A stretch of DNA of 64,000 bases from Coffea arabica (taxonomy: Eukaryota > Streptophyta > Magnoliopsida > Gentianales > Rubiaceae). Every line of letters begins with the position of its first letter. Positions within the stretch are counted from its first letter, which is position 1. Shown in pieces: positions 13,854 to 23,456 of this stretch. Under the pieces are notes generated by a model that searched no databases, was not told the DNA's origin, and saw only the letters and a program-made list of their open reading frames with translations. The stretch covers positions 13,165,638 to 13,229,637 of the forward strand of contig NC_092314.1 in assembly GCF_036785885.1 (NCBI RefSeq). The letters run 5' to 3'. A program made the translations under genes and the position numbers.

Positions 13854-14144
13854 TACATTTATGTTAGTAGTAATACACCTGCTGTACTTTTAACTTGTTC
13901 GCGAGTTTATAGGTACTAAGATGACTCAATATATAGCATAAAAATGAGTTTAGCTTAAAGTATAGGTTTAGCAGTGGAGATTTATGTATTCGGGTATTCC
14001 ATCAAATGGCAACTGATCTTATAGGAAAAACCTCACTGTAAAGTTCTTTATTCATTCAATGAATACATGTCTGATGATATCCAGTCATCTTTCAATCAGG
14101 ATTTTAGTGGTACGAAATGCTAATCAAAGAGTAGTGCTAGCATC

Positions 14145-15284
14145 TATACCTGGCAATTGGGCGGATTGATATTGAATTTTTACTTAAGTGGGTAATACCT
14201 AACCTGCCCAAGTTTAGATTGAGTCAATTTTGGGTTGGGTCATATTGGATCATCTCAAATCCATGACCCAAATATGATCCAAAATATTAATTAATAGATT
14301 TTGATACATAAATTATCTTAAATATATTTTTACATACAAAATTTTTCTTTTCACACACATAAATATATTTTCACACACTAAAACATCTTCACAAATACAA
14401 ACATACACTCACTTCTTAAGCTCTTTAGAATTACATTATTTTTACACACTAATATACTTTCACAAACACACACACACAAACTGACTGTTTAAACTATTTG
14501 GATGAACTCATTATTTTTTATACAAGTAAGGATTTTCAAACGGGACAGTGGATATAGCTTTGATTCAAACAAAGAGATCGAAGCACCAATTTTGGTCCAA
14601 GTTGGATATAGCATGAAAAAATGGTATGCCAATATACGATTTTCCAAGTCTTGTTACTTGATTTAGCATTAGCTGTACCAAACATATTTCTAGTCTCATA
14701 AAAAATCCAATCATGCCTTAATTAAATTGAAATTTTGATGAGAGAGATACAATTCTCAACCAATTAGTTCAAATATCACTATCTATAGTAGAGCCAAAGA
14801 CTATACCAGGTCTGCTTTATCCTCAAATATATTCAAGTACTTTTTTTTCTTGCACTACAATCATGGAATAAGAATATGATGTTGGAGACCTTCGGGGGTA
14901 ATGCCATTCTGCTTCATGTATATGCATACAGACCATCCTCCAATGCACAAAATGCTAGATTGCAGCTAACAAGGCTATACAATACAGCTTACGCCGACAC
15001 AAAAAGGATTATCACCAGCAGCTTCTCTTATCCAGGATGTATCAACCTAAGAAATTTAATTTCTTTATTTGTTTTTAAAATTTAAGTTGGGTAATGGGTG
15101 CCCAACACAAATACCCAAACCGTCCAAAATATATCTAGATTTTTATTACCCAATCCAAAATTGACCCAACACTCAAATTATCCAACCCAACCTCTCAAAT
15201 TTGCGGGTGGGTTCGGTGGGTTGTTGGATTTTGGGTATAATTGCTAGGTGGGTTGTTGGATTTTGGGTATAATTGCCTGGTGTA
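14145..15284. mobile_element. hAT-like non-autonomous DNA transposon (1140 bp)
   Basis: Starts TATACCTGGCAATT and ends AATTGCCTGGTGTA. It is flanked by the 8-bp direct repeat CTAGCATC (14137-14144 and 15285-15292). Copy B of the surrounding module has a single CTAGCATC at about 35444-35451 with no element, an empty site. The subterminal GGGTNGG and CCCAAC motifs resemble the elements at 3574 and 32780. A 29-bp tandem repeat with a GGGTTGTTGGATTTTGGG core lies near the right end. No transposase is encoded. Confidence 0.88.
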
Positions 15285-15286
15285 CT

Positions 15287-15664
15287 AGCATCACAGATAT
15301 CTGCAAGTTTCATAGTTAAAAGAGTCTTGCAGATGCTGTGCTTCCCTGTTAGTTTTTCCCTTGTTTTATGCTTTGCCTTTTTTGATTTATTTTCCCCAAT
15401 TATATCAATTGCCAAACAAGACAGGTGAAAACTGAAAAGCAGGCTACTGATCATCAAAAATCTCAAATCACCGAGACATAAATCTCCAAATTTTAGCCAT
15501 TCTGTGTCTAGCACCAGATTCATGAAACATGGTGACACCATACACAACCGAATAATCAGATACACATAATCATCCCAATAGCCTTCCTTTAATTTCTCTC
15601 TAAACATGGTCACATCTTTCAGAGGCTTTTGTGAATAGGCCATAAATGAAGCAATTGCAGGCAA
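15287..15664 (-). other. Unrecognised open reading frame on the minus strand downstream of P4H1
   Basis: An open frame begins at 15664 and runs about 125 codons before it enters the end of the hAT-like element. It contains a hydrophobic stretch (around LRFLMISSLLFSFHLSCLAI) followed by a lysine-rich segment. I do not recognise the sequence. The corresponding part of copy B (about 35460-35690) is similar but has a deletion that breaks the frame. This may be a relic exon or chance openness; no promoter or splice context supports it. Confidence 0.2.
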
Positions 15665-15841
15665 AAGAAGTAAATAAATAAATTGACCTTCGCCAACTTT
15701 AAGAGAAAATATAGTTAGAAGTGGAAGATTGTTTTGCCTGACTTTCTAGGTGAACAACTGGGGGCTCATTTGGAGAAAAGAAAATTTATGTGAGCAACAT
15801 GGAGATCACAACCCTATTGTTCACCAAATGAGCTCTCAATT

Positions 15842-16264
15842 TTATTTTTTTTTAACAAGAAATATAGGGTTGAAATAAGTAGCATCTAATATCTAATGGC
15901 TAATCATAGCCTTAACATTCAAAGCACGTAAATATGAGACCCATTTCATGGAGACGCCGGCCAGCCAGAAGTGTCTCGTCCTTCGCTGCGGCTGGTGCTG
16001 TGCGAGATCATATTCCTCCTGGCCCAACCGCGACGTATAGCAGACCCAGCTAAAACAGCGCCAAAGCCACAGGCGACACCTATGAGATAATTCACAGTAA
16101 ACACCGCCAATTGCCTGTAGGGATGCATCGATCGGCCTTACGAGAGAGACCACAGAGATCTAATGCGAATAGAATCCAAGGGGACGGACTCCGTGGAGAG
16201 AGGATGAAGTAGCAAAAAATCTTCCGTCTGGGAATTAGGGCTCCCTCCAACCCACTGACCCGAG
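15842..16264 (-). mobile_element. Retroposed intronless sequence with poly(A) tract and 13-bp target duplication
   Basis: Read on the minus strand, a GC-richer segment starting at 16264 ends in an A-rich tract at 15853-15842. It is bracketed by a 13-bp direct repeat, TGAGCTCTCAATT at 15829-15841 and TGAGTTCTCAATT at 16265-16277 (one mismatch). Copy B of the surrounding module lacks the segment and reads GAGCCCCCAATT at the same place (about 36015). Poly(A) plus target duplication plus an empty paralogous site is the signature of LINE-mediated retroposition of an mRNA. The source gene is not in this window. Confidence 0.75.
15946..16128 (-). CDS. Small protein in the retroposed segment (60 aa, function unknown)
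   Basis: The first ATG frame of the retroposed transcript begins at 16128 and encodes 60 aa. Residues about 7-30 (LAVFTVNYLIGVACGFGAVL and following) form one hydrophobic, glycine/alanine-rich, likely membrane segment. It is followed by a positive patch RRGWARRN and a polar C-terminus. About 135 bases of leader precede the ATG. I do not recognise the family. It could be an intact retrogene, or a retropseudogene whose frame is shortened relative to its parent. A longer overlapping frame without an ATG start (15893-16153) is judged a shadow. Confidence 0.4.
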   Translation of the reverse strand: MHPYRQLAVFTVNYLIGVACGFGAVLAGSAIRRGWARRNMISHSTSRSEGRDTSGWPASP

Positions 16265-17131
16265 TGAGTTCTCAATTGAATGTTAGTATCGGGAACTCCT
16301 ATTATGCCCTTATATTTTTTGTATTATTTATTTTTGTTACAGTTGCGGTTTTGGAATTAAATCGCGTAATTGTGTTTTAGAAATTTGTAAATTTTGATGG
16401 TTTTTTCTTTGGGGTTAAAATAAATTTTTTATGGTTACTTTGATGAAAAATTCATTTTCTAAATTAGTAGAATTTGCTTTAGAGAAGAATTTTGCCAGAT
16501 TAAGAATTGAAGTTTAGAATTTCTTTTTTATTATTCTAAGGTGATTATTGTTTGGGAACTAGTTTTCAAACTGTTACTCTCAAAATTTCAATCGACCATT
16601 ATGTTTGTATTGTACCAAGAATTCCATGCCTTGGGTCTATAACATTTTACTATAATTTCAGGGAAATGTTGCTTGCACTCCTATTTTTGTTAATTACACT
16701 TCCACTATCATTTTAATCGTAAGTTTTCATTTATTAAACTATATGATAGAACAAATGATGAAATTGCAAATAACAAAAAATGGAGCGTAAATAACATTTC
16801 CTAATTTTAACCTCTTTCATGATCTCTACCATATAAGGCAAATGTTGTACTAGCATTCATAAATTGCTGCAAGAAATTCCATGCCTTGGACCTCAACCTC
16901 AATTCCAGAGACTTCAAGTCTTCAACTTTCCTTTATCACAAATATTTTCTACTTTCTACCCCACAAGACAAAAATTCTATTCTCTATATGTTTGGTTTTT
17001 TCTTCTCACGCAACTCCTCCTAGATGCAGCTGCTTTTAAGACATTTCTGGCATGATAATATCTAAACAAACTTGACGGCCATTAATATCTTGATACACAG
17101 CAGAAGGGGCCACCTAATAAGAGCAAAACTG

Positions 17132-17334
17132 CCCCCACGGGTTGATCCAGTGGTAGTATCGGCCCCTTGGAATACAAAGGTTTTGAGATCGAATCTGTTC
17201 CATGAAATACCTTGTGATTTGTCCAGAAAAATGGTACGTGGAGCCGCAGCGTTCCCTCTAGTTTAATGTGTCGACTAGGGTTCAAAGGACTCGGATCGGA
17301 GCATGTTCTGGGTTACAAAAATAATAATAATAAT
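17132..17334 (+). mobile_element. tRNA-derived SINE (about 203 bp) with target duplication
   Basis: The element has a box A-like segment (GTTGATCCAGTGGTAGTA) and a box B-like segment (TTTTGAGATCGAATCTG) about 30 bases apart, and it ends in an (AAT)n tail. It is flanked by a 16-bp direct repeat, AATAAGAGCAAAACTG at 17116-17131 and AATAAGAGCAAAATTG at 17335-17350. Copy B keeps the uninterrupted site at about 36627-36645 (GGGGCCACCTAATAAGAGC continuing straight on), so insertion followed the duplication. Confidence 0.85.
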
Positions 17335-17560
17335 AATAAGAGCAAAATTGTCAAGATAAACTCATAACATCTATTAATGTACTATTACCAAAAAGATTAG
17401 GTCATAGGTGGCCCTGGATTTGGCTCCAATTTTCCTTTTCAGTTTCTTCTGTTTCTTCCTTTTTTTAATTTTTGAAAATGCGATCTTTTTCACTGATATA
17501 TTTTTATCAATTAATAGGAATTAACCTCGAATACCAACAAGTTAAGCAGTGTTATTTTTT

Positions 17561-18894
17561 GTCCTTGACTGTTTCTGCAACAGAAACTTTAGACAACTTT
17601 TAATTTGTTTTTTCCCACACACATGATTACGAAAAACGTTATTAGACTAAACCAAATACACACATGTTTTTTCATGTATGTAGGGTTAATATTGTGCACT
17701 TGATGACTTTCAAACTCATTGTGTAGCAGTGGCATGAAAGAAGTGGAGTAAATTATAATGAAATTTAAGTGGCTTGCTCTTTCCAATTAAGTTAGTTGAA
17801 AGGTTCTTCGTGACAGCACCTGAAGATTGCTTTGCCATCTTTGAATTTCCTGTAGATCTTCTTCGCTTGAACCATTGTAATTCGCAGAGACTAATAGAGT
17901 AACAGTTGCATCTCAATCTTTTTTCTAGGTCCCTTCTTTTCTTCTTCCTCTTTACCCTTGATGAGATTGATTTTACTTGCTGCAAATGAAACGGCAATTA
18001 AAAACGTTTTGTCCTTCCTCATTGTTCTCCATCTGCATCTTTCTAACATCTTTTCTTTGCCTTTCATTGGATAAGCTCACTAAATAAGCCATAAACATTA
18101 TCTTTTCAATACCTGGAGCAATATTCCTTGGTGGTATCAGGTTCTCCAGTTTTCCATGACTGCAGGTCACTCTTTCATTAATGCACGTATTGATGGCTAT
18201 CGTGTTTGTGGAGATCATTGTACATACCTGTTTTGCAGAAACTTCATTTTCCCACCCGAACGCTTCCTATTATGTGCACAACTCTTAGACGTTAAGGATG
18301 GACAGATACACTGACCCTTTCTTGCTAATATGCTGCTGACTCTTCACTCCTCCTTAGGCTGAAGAATTCTCTTCTAGCATTCAGGAGCTTGCTAGCCAAG
18401 GTCCTGCAATGATAGAAGCTCATCACAGTTCTCAGATATGTGTGATATATAACCTGGAGGAATAAGTAGACTGCACACCAATGCTGTTCTCTTACTGTTA
18501 GATCTTGTGATTAGTTTATTCAATAACTCTTTTGAAGTTCAGTCTTGTCTTTGATAGCAACAAATTAACTTCTCAAGGCGTTCCAGGATTCAGAAGATGT
18601 ATAGTTTCTATGTTCTTCTAGCATAATGGGCTTGGAAAATGCATTCTGCGGTTAATATCATTGACAAGAACATTTTAGTGAATTCATGTTCTCAAAGCAC
18701 ATGCACCTTCTTCCTTTTCTAAATTTTAATCACGGAAGTAGAAAAATATGCTATGATCTGATTTTATCAGGTTAATAATGGCATCTCAAGTTGTTAACGT
18801 AAAAGGGCTTTCTAAAATTCTCCAGCATGAGAACATTTTAGATGCAGTTGTGGGGTAATAACGAAGTCGTTTGTGGCCCTAAAATTGGAGCTTT
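17561..18894. other. Intergenic, no gene assigned
   Basis: Short open frames exist on the minus strand (17997-17716, with a lysine/arginine-rich start, and 18218-17973), and a short plus-strand frame lies around 18355-18465. None has a recognisable domain, and they could not be joined into a convincing gene. The base composition is less AT-rich than the flanking repeats, so a degraded or untranslated transcript is possible. Confidence 0.3.
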
Positions 18895-19360
18895 ACTTAG
18901 TTTTCCAGAGAGGAGGATATTCCTCCGAATTGGTGGAAAGTAATGAAATTTTAGTCGAGTTCGTCAATGATGCCATCAAAATCGATGCTGCTAAATTTTT
19001 GCCGCAGTTTGCAAGTAAAGAGAGCAGAGGTAGTAGAAAGTAGTAGAGAGGAGTTTTGTGTAGTTGAATGAAATTGATTTTTTTTTCTTTTTTGGTAAAT
19101 AAAGATGCATTAAAATAAAGTAAATTCTACGGAGTAATAGTTTTTTTTTTAAAAATAGAACACGGAGTAATAGTTAAGTACAGTGGTGACGTGGTTTAAA
19201 TCTTGCAAAAGTAAGTTGAATGAAATTGATAAGAGGCGGGTGGTATGGACTCGTGTGTTTGGATTGAGACTTGTTTGCATAAAGTTATCCTACCACCCGA
19301 GTAAAATTTCATTACTTTCCACCAATTCGAAGGAATATCCTCCTCTCTGGAAAACTAAGT
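18895..19360. repeat. Inverted repeat: 63-bp arms with about 340-bp spacer
   Basis: Arm 1 is 18895-18957 and arm 2 is 19298-19360 on the opposite strand. Both contain ACTTAGTTTTCCAGAGAGG and AATTGGTGGAAAGTAATGAA and differ at only about two positions. A transcript across it would fold into a long hairpin. The loop holds two near-copies of ACGGAGTAATAGTT and two of TTGAATGAAATTGAT. No coding potential is evident. Confidence 0.85.
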
Positions 19361-19422
19361 ACAGCAAATTCTCCAACACTTACCATATACTGATAGCAAT
19401 CCTACTAAAAATCGATTTGCAA

Positions 19423-20049
19423 GGGTCTGTTTGATAATATAAAAAAATGCTGAATCTGAATGTTTTCAGATATTCAGATATTTTGAGTGTTTGATAAATA
19501 AAAATCTATTTGCTGAACTTATGTGTATTTTTTTCAGCACAAGAATCCTAACTGAATGCTTAATTCTGATAAGAATCAATAGAATTACTTCAGCCATCTT
19601 ATCTTATCTACCAAATCTACCATTGTTTGTTAATTATGTTCATAAGTCTTATCTAATTAAATAACATAATATTCTCTATCTAATGATTTTTAGTTTCTCT
19701 TTTCTCCCTTTTTAATGACTTTCATATATTCTTCATACTCCTAATATAATATATTTAATCTTTTATATTAATTTGATTTAAAAATAAATATTGTCATTTT
19801 TATACCTAACAATTTTAAACTAATTAAATCATAGATTCTATTTCTTTTTTGAATGAAAGGATATAAGGGCAAAATTGTCAAATTAAACTTATTAAGCATT
19901 CAGTTATAAATATTTATCAAACAGTAGAAATAGGTTTAGAATTAAAATTCAGACATTCATATATTTTTTTCAGTGCTTAAAATTCAGCAAATTAATTGTT
20001 TCAGTATTCAGATTTCAGAATTCAGATTCAGTTTTATCAAACGAAACCC
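19423..20049. mobile_element. MITE, hAT/Harbinger-like ends (627 bp)
   Basis: The left end GGGTCTGTTTGATAA and right end TTATCAAACGAAACCC are imperfect inverted copies. Subterminal CTGAATCTGAAT and ATTCAGATTCAG blocks extend the inverted similarity to about 60 bp. No target duplication is clear, so it may be old or rearranged. The interior is AT-rich and non-coding. Confidence 0.7.
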
Positions 20050-20992
20050 AAGTGTAATTAGTCCAGCAAATTCTTGTACGGCTAATGTTCCTTCCCTGGC
20101 TAGAAAGTACTTAGTTTTACTTCTCCACAAAGGCAGCATTGTGGTTGAATTATGAACACAAGAAAAGTTTCTTTTGCTGCATTTACGTTACATCTATTCT
20201 TTCTTTGTTTAGAAGTGAGCATGATCGACAGGTTATTCCAGAGAATGGATATTAGACTTGCTTACACTCAAAAGGCTGAGCCTTTACTTTCTCTCTCTCT
20301 CTTTTTTCACCATCATTTTCTGAAATAAATACATCAGTGTCTTAGCTCTGCTTTGAAGGGCATCTTTGAGTTGGGTTCCCATCCGCGTCACGATAGATTT
20401 GCAAGTCTGAATTTCATTTTAATCGTTACTTTCTTTGCTTTGCTTTTCTGAACATTTGATAGACAGGGAGAAGGTGGAAGCTCAGGGTTTAAGTTTTATC
20501 ATTTTTAGGGTTTTGTTGGTCTCTATGCAGTGCTGACAAAATCACCCCCTTAATTTGTGCCGTGAGTAGTATGTGATATGTTTCCTGTCTACTTCAACTG
20601 GAGAATCGGACGAAAGGATTAAAAGTATACATATTTATTAGTTGGAGAACCAAATGTACACACTTAGTAGTTGGAGGACTAAAAGTGCACCAAATGAAAA
20701 GCTTTTTGAGGACCAATGGATCATCGAGGTCTTTTGCCCCCAAACAATAATGAAGATCCACATAACCTACAAGAAAGAAATGACCAAAAGAAATCAGATG
20801 GGAAACTAAAATGACTAAAGACTATATCTAAGATTAATCTTAACCGAAAAACTGACGTCTATATGTTGTTGCATGTACACTATTCAACCATTCCTACATT
20901 TAGCCGTTGAAGCCAATTTATATGGCTCAATGGTAGAGCCACCACTGTCCATACTCCCGGTTTATGCATTCGTCCAAAGATGAAGGCCTTCA
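20050..20992. other. Intergenic region downstream of the minus-strand gene
   Basis: No gene is seen. It would contain the 3' untranslated end of the minus-strand gene that stops at 20993. A tRNA box A-like string, TGGCTCAATGGTAGAGCC, at about 20926-20943 has no matching box B and no cloverleaf; it may be the head of a broken SINE. A CT microsatellite lies at 20290-20306. Confidence 0.35.
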
Positions 20993-22781
20993 TCAGGTGC
21001 CATTGTTTGTCGTGACAACCACAATCAGAAGAATAACAACTGAAAGAAGTAATGAAGATCTCATCTTTTCTTCCACAAGATCTGCGAGTTCTGAGGTTGG
21101 TTTTTCCTTGTCACCAGGTATAAATAACTCAGCCATCATCAATCCAATTTTCTCAATCACATCCATAATCTTTGATTTGCTAAATCCCAGAATCCACTGC
21201 AAGATGAGGTTTGCTATGTCTGCTTCTTCACTACATGCCTGCGTCTTTTGTTCTACACATGCATCGATAAACATTGTTGAAAATATTCAAGGCACATAAT
21301 AGATATGTATGAATATGATGCAAAAAAACTGCTACAGTATATATGCCATTAAATTAAGCTATAAACGTCAATCTACATAAGAGCAGAACAAGAAAACATG
21401 GTCTGTCTTTTGTTTGCTAAGCTGTAAGCTTCATATTGTTACTTTCGTTTGACATGGTAACTGCCTAAAAGAAGAGTCAGTTGAACCTTTCGTGTTTCTT
21501 CATTTTTGTTCCTTGACAATCTTACTAGAGAATTGATAATTGGATCTTATAATCAGAAATGCAGGAAAGTTCTATCTAGAAAATGAGGTTCAAACACAAT
21601 CATCAATAAAAAAAAAAAAAATTCACGAAATTAGCAGCACGTTTGTCATTGTAAAGCCACAAGTGCATGCAAACATCAGCTAACATGTCTCTGTTCTTTC
21701 AGGAAATACAAGAAGTTCAAAAAAGGTCTGTAAAGTTTTGTTTTAAGCAATGAACAAATATGAATTATAAAACTTCGTCCTAGAATTGTTTAAATTATCT
21801 AAAAGATTCCTAGTAGGATGAAATATTGCTAAGGTAAATGACTCTGTGTGATTTAACATAGGAGGCAGGGGAATAAACGTATATGTTTTGAAAATTTTGT
21901 CAAATAATTTGTTCCGTATAATCTGCAGAGATTGAGCCTCGGATATCCTGAACTGCCCTGTTGTTCAAGATGGCGTCCCAAACAGCATTGTCGCAGGAGA
22001 TTGAGACCACCATGTTCTGCAATTTAAGTAGGCACCTTTTAGAGACATAACTGAAAGAACAATTAGTGTGGAAATGACTTTGGAAACTTTCAAATTATCA
22101 GCTGATATCTTTTGACAGTAAATACGATCTAGAACCATACATCAATTTTCTGAGTAGAAGAACAACAAAAAGGGCAGAAATGACCAAGTCATCAGCAGAA
22201 TGAGATTTTAGACAAGGGCACAGACAACAACTACATGTGCATTGTTTCACCTGAACTGATGGCTCTCTTTGGAGCATACTAAAAGAATCTTGGATTCTTC
22301 CATATCCAGGGGATTGCAGCATCCTTGAGTTGCTAGGATAAACTATTGGTTGAAGCCAATGGAAGTTAGATTTAGCGTCGCCATGCAGAAACCTGAGCAA
22401 AACAAAAGCATATGATCAATTAGAATTTAGAAGTCAGTAGATGCCTCTAAAGACTAACCACATGATCCAATTTATCTGGAGGTAAAACTCATTGACCGAT
22501 AGATACAAACGTATTGCTTATGCTCTTTAGTGTTAACATGCATAAACCATCAAATGCTGAAGAAAAAGGTAGTCCAGTTAATTCTACCAGATTGCAGCAA
22601 TGTATAATGCCAGGGCTGATAGAGAGAATTTCTATTACCTAAGTTATCAAAGAACCATAATAAATTCCTTTTTGTTTGGTTTCAAGGACTCAGTAAATCG
22701 AATAATTGTTTGATTCAAGCACCTCAAATATAAATTTGAAGACAGCAGGTCGACAACACAGATGCAAACCAAACCCCTAGC

Positions 22782-22824
<43 letters not shown>

Positions 22825-23160
22825 TTAAATAATCCTCATCTTTTATTTCACGAGAAAAAATAATCTGCACTGTAAAGCAAGGTCAAAGAGGTGTAATTTA
22901 TGATTTTGCACGGTCTAAAAATGACCATATAGAACAAAGATATCCATGCATCAAGTTATAATCATGTTATCAACAATAAACAAGAATTCTCTAGACTTTT
23001 AACGCGAAACAGGCGTTGTATACCTCAGTAGATCAGTCATGGCCTTTTCAACTTCCAATCTTGATGGTGCAGGCCCAAAAACACAGCCAGAACAACACTT
23101 TCCTGCTGCTGCAACTGCACCATATGCTGTTCCACTTATAACATCAACTGGAGAACCCAT
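20993..23160 (-). CDS. Unnamed plant protein with C-terminal membrane anchor (4 exons, about 210 aa)
   Basis: Read on the minus strand, exons are 23160-23024, 22392-22251, 22016-21923 and 21252-20993. Reading frames match across every junction (137, 142, 94 and 260 nt; 633 nt in total). The N-terminus has a small Ala/Gly/Cys-rich stretch (GTAYGAVAAAGKCCSGCVFG). The middle carries VSISCDNAVWDAILNN. Exon 4 carries an amphipathic stretch and ends in a hydrophobic segment, SSLLLSVVILLIVVV, with six residues after it, a tail-anchor layout. I recall plant proteins of this shape annotated only as uncharacterised or transmembrane; no function is claimed. Introns 1 and 2 are GT-AG. Intron 3 would start with AT (GCAG then ATTATAC) instead of GT; read through, the frame meets TGA at about 21904. 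The gene may therefore be mutated, use an unusual donor, or be truncated to about 137 aa. Confidence 0.65.
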
Positions 23161-23345
23161 TTTTCATGGTGCACACAAATTATCCTTGTTGATGGACTAT
23201 TATTATTATTGAAGGGTTCTTGACTGGAAATGACCGAGACTGAATTAAGCGACTCGATATTGGTGGTTGTAACGGCTGTTGATGACTTTGTTATGGTGGA
23301 TGAACAATAAGCAGCGCCTCCACCTTGGCCAGCTCCTCCTCCCAT
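23136..23345 (-). other. Upstream open reading frame overlapping the start of the membrane-anchor gene
   Basis: A 69-codon ATG frame starts at 23345, opens with a glycine-rich MGGGAGQGGG, and ends inside the main frame, 25 bases past its ATG at 23160. If it lies on the transcript it would be a main-ORF-overlapping uORF expected to depress translation. It could equally be chance, or its ATG may lie upstream of the transcription start. Confidence 0.3.
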
Positions 23346-23370
23346 CTTTCTTTCTTCTCCCTCTCAATAA

Positions 23371-23456
23371 ATTTTGGCTAGATGGATACTCACTCTTACA
23401 CGATATATGGAAAATTTTGGCGAGATGGATACTCGCTCTTACACGATATATGGAAA
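23371..23456. repeat. Perfect-period 43-bp tandem duplication
   Basis: Units 23371-23413 and 23414-23456 differ at only two positions. Each contains AGATGGATACTC and TTACACGATATATGG. It lies just upstream of the minus-strand membrane-anchor gene, so it could fall in its promoter or leader. Confidence 0.9.

Larger units (their letters stand above)
13650..17560 (+). repeat. Copy A of the triplicated P4H1-tail module
   Basis: This is the live copy: the last exon of the prolyl 4-hydroxylase gene plus downstream flank. The same landmark order recurs in copies B (34160-36850) and C (41640-45390): the exon, GGAACTCCTATTATG, AATTCCATGCCTTGGG, and (A and B only) GGGGCCACCTAATAAGAGC and GGAATTAACCTCGA. 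Copy A is longer because it contains a hAT-like element (14145-15284), a retroposed sequence (15842-16264) and a SINE (17132-17334). Between these the sequence shows no other gene I can recognise. Confidence 0.85.

Noticed and set aside
15893..16153. 86-codon frame overlapping the 60-aa frame in the retroposed segment
   Set aside because: It lacks an ATG at its start, and its translation is rich in Cys, Trp and Arg without structure; the 60-aa frame has a plausible membrane helix and is the first ATG frame.
17716..18218. Minus-strand gene from two overlapping frames with basic residues
   Set aside because: No domain recognised, and the frames could not be joined by convincing splice sites.
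20926..20943. tRNA gene suggested by TGGCTCAATGGTAGAGCC
   Set aside because: No box B or cloverleaf follows within the needed distance.
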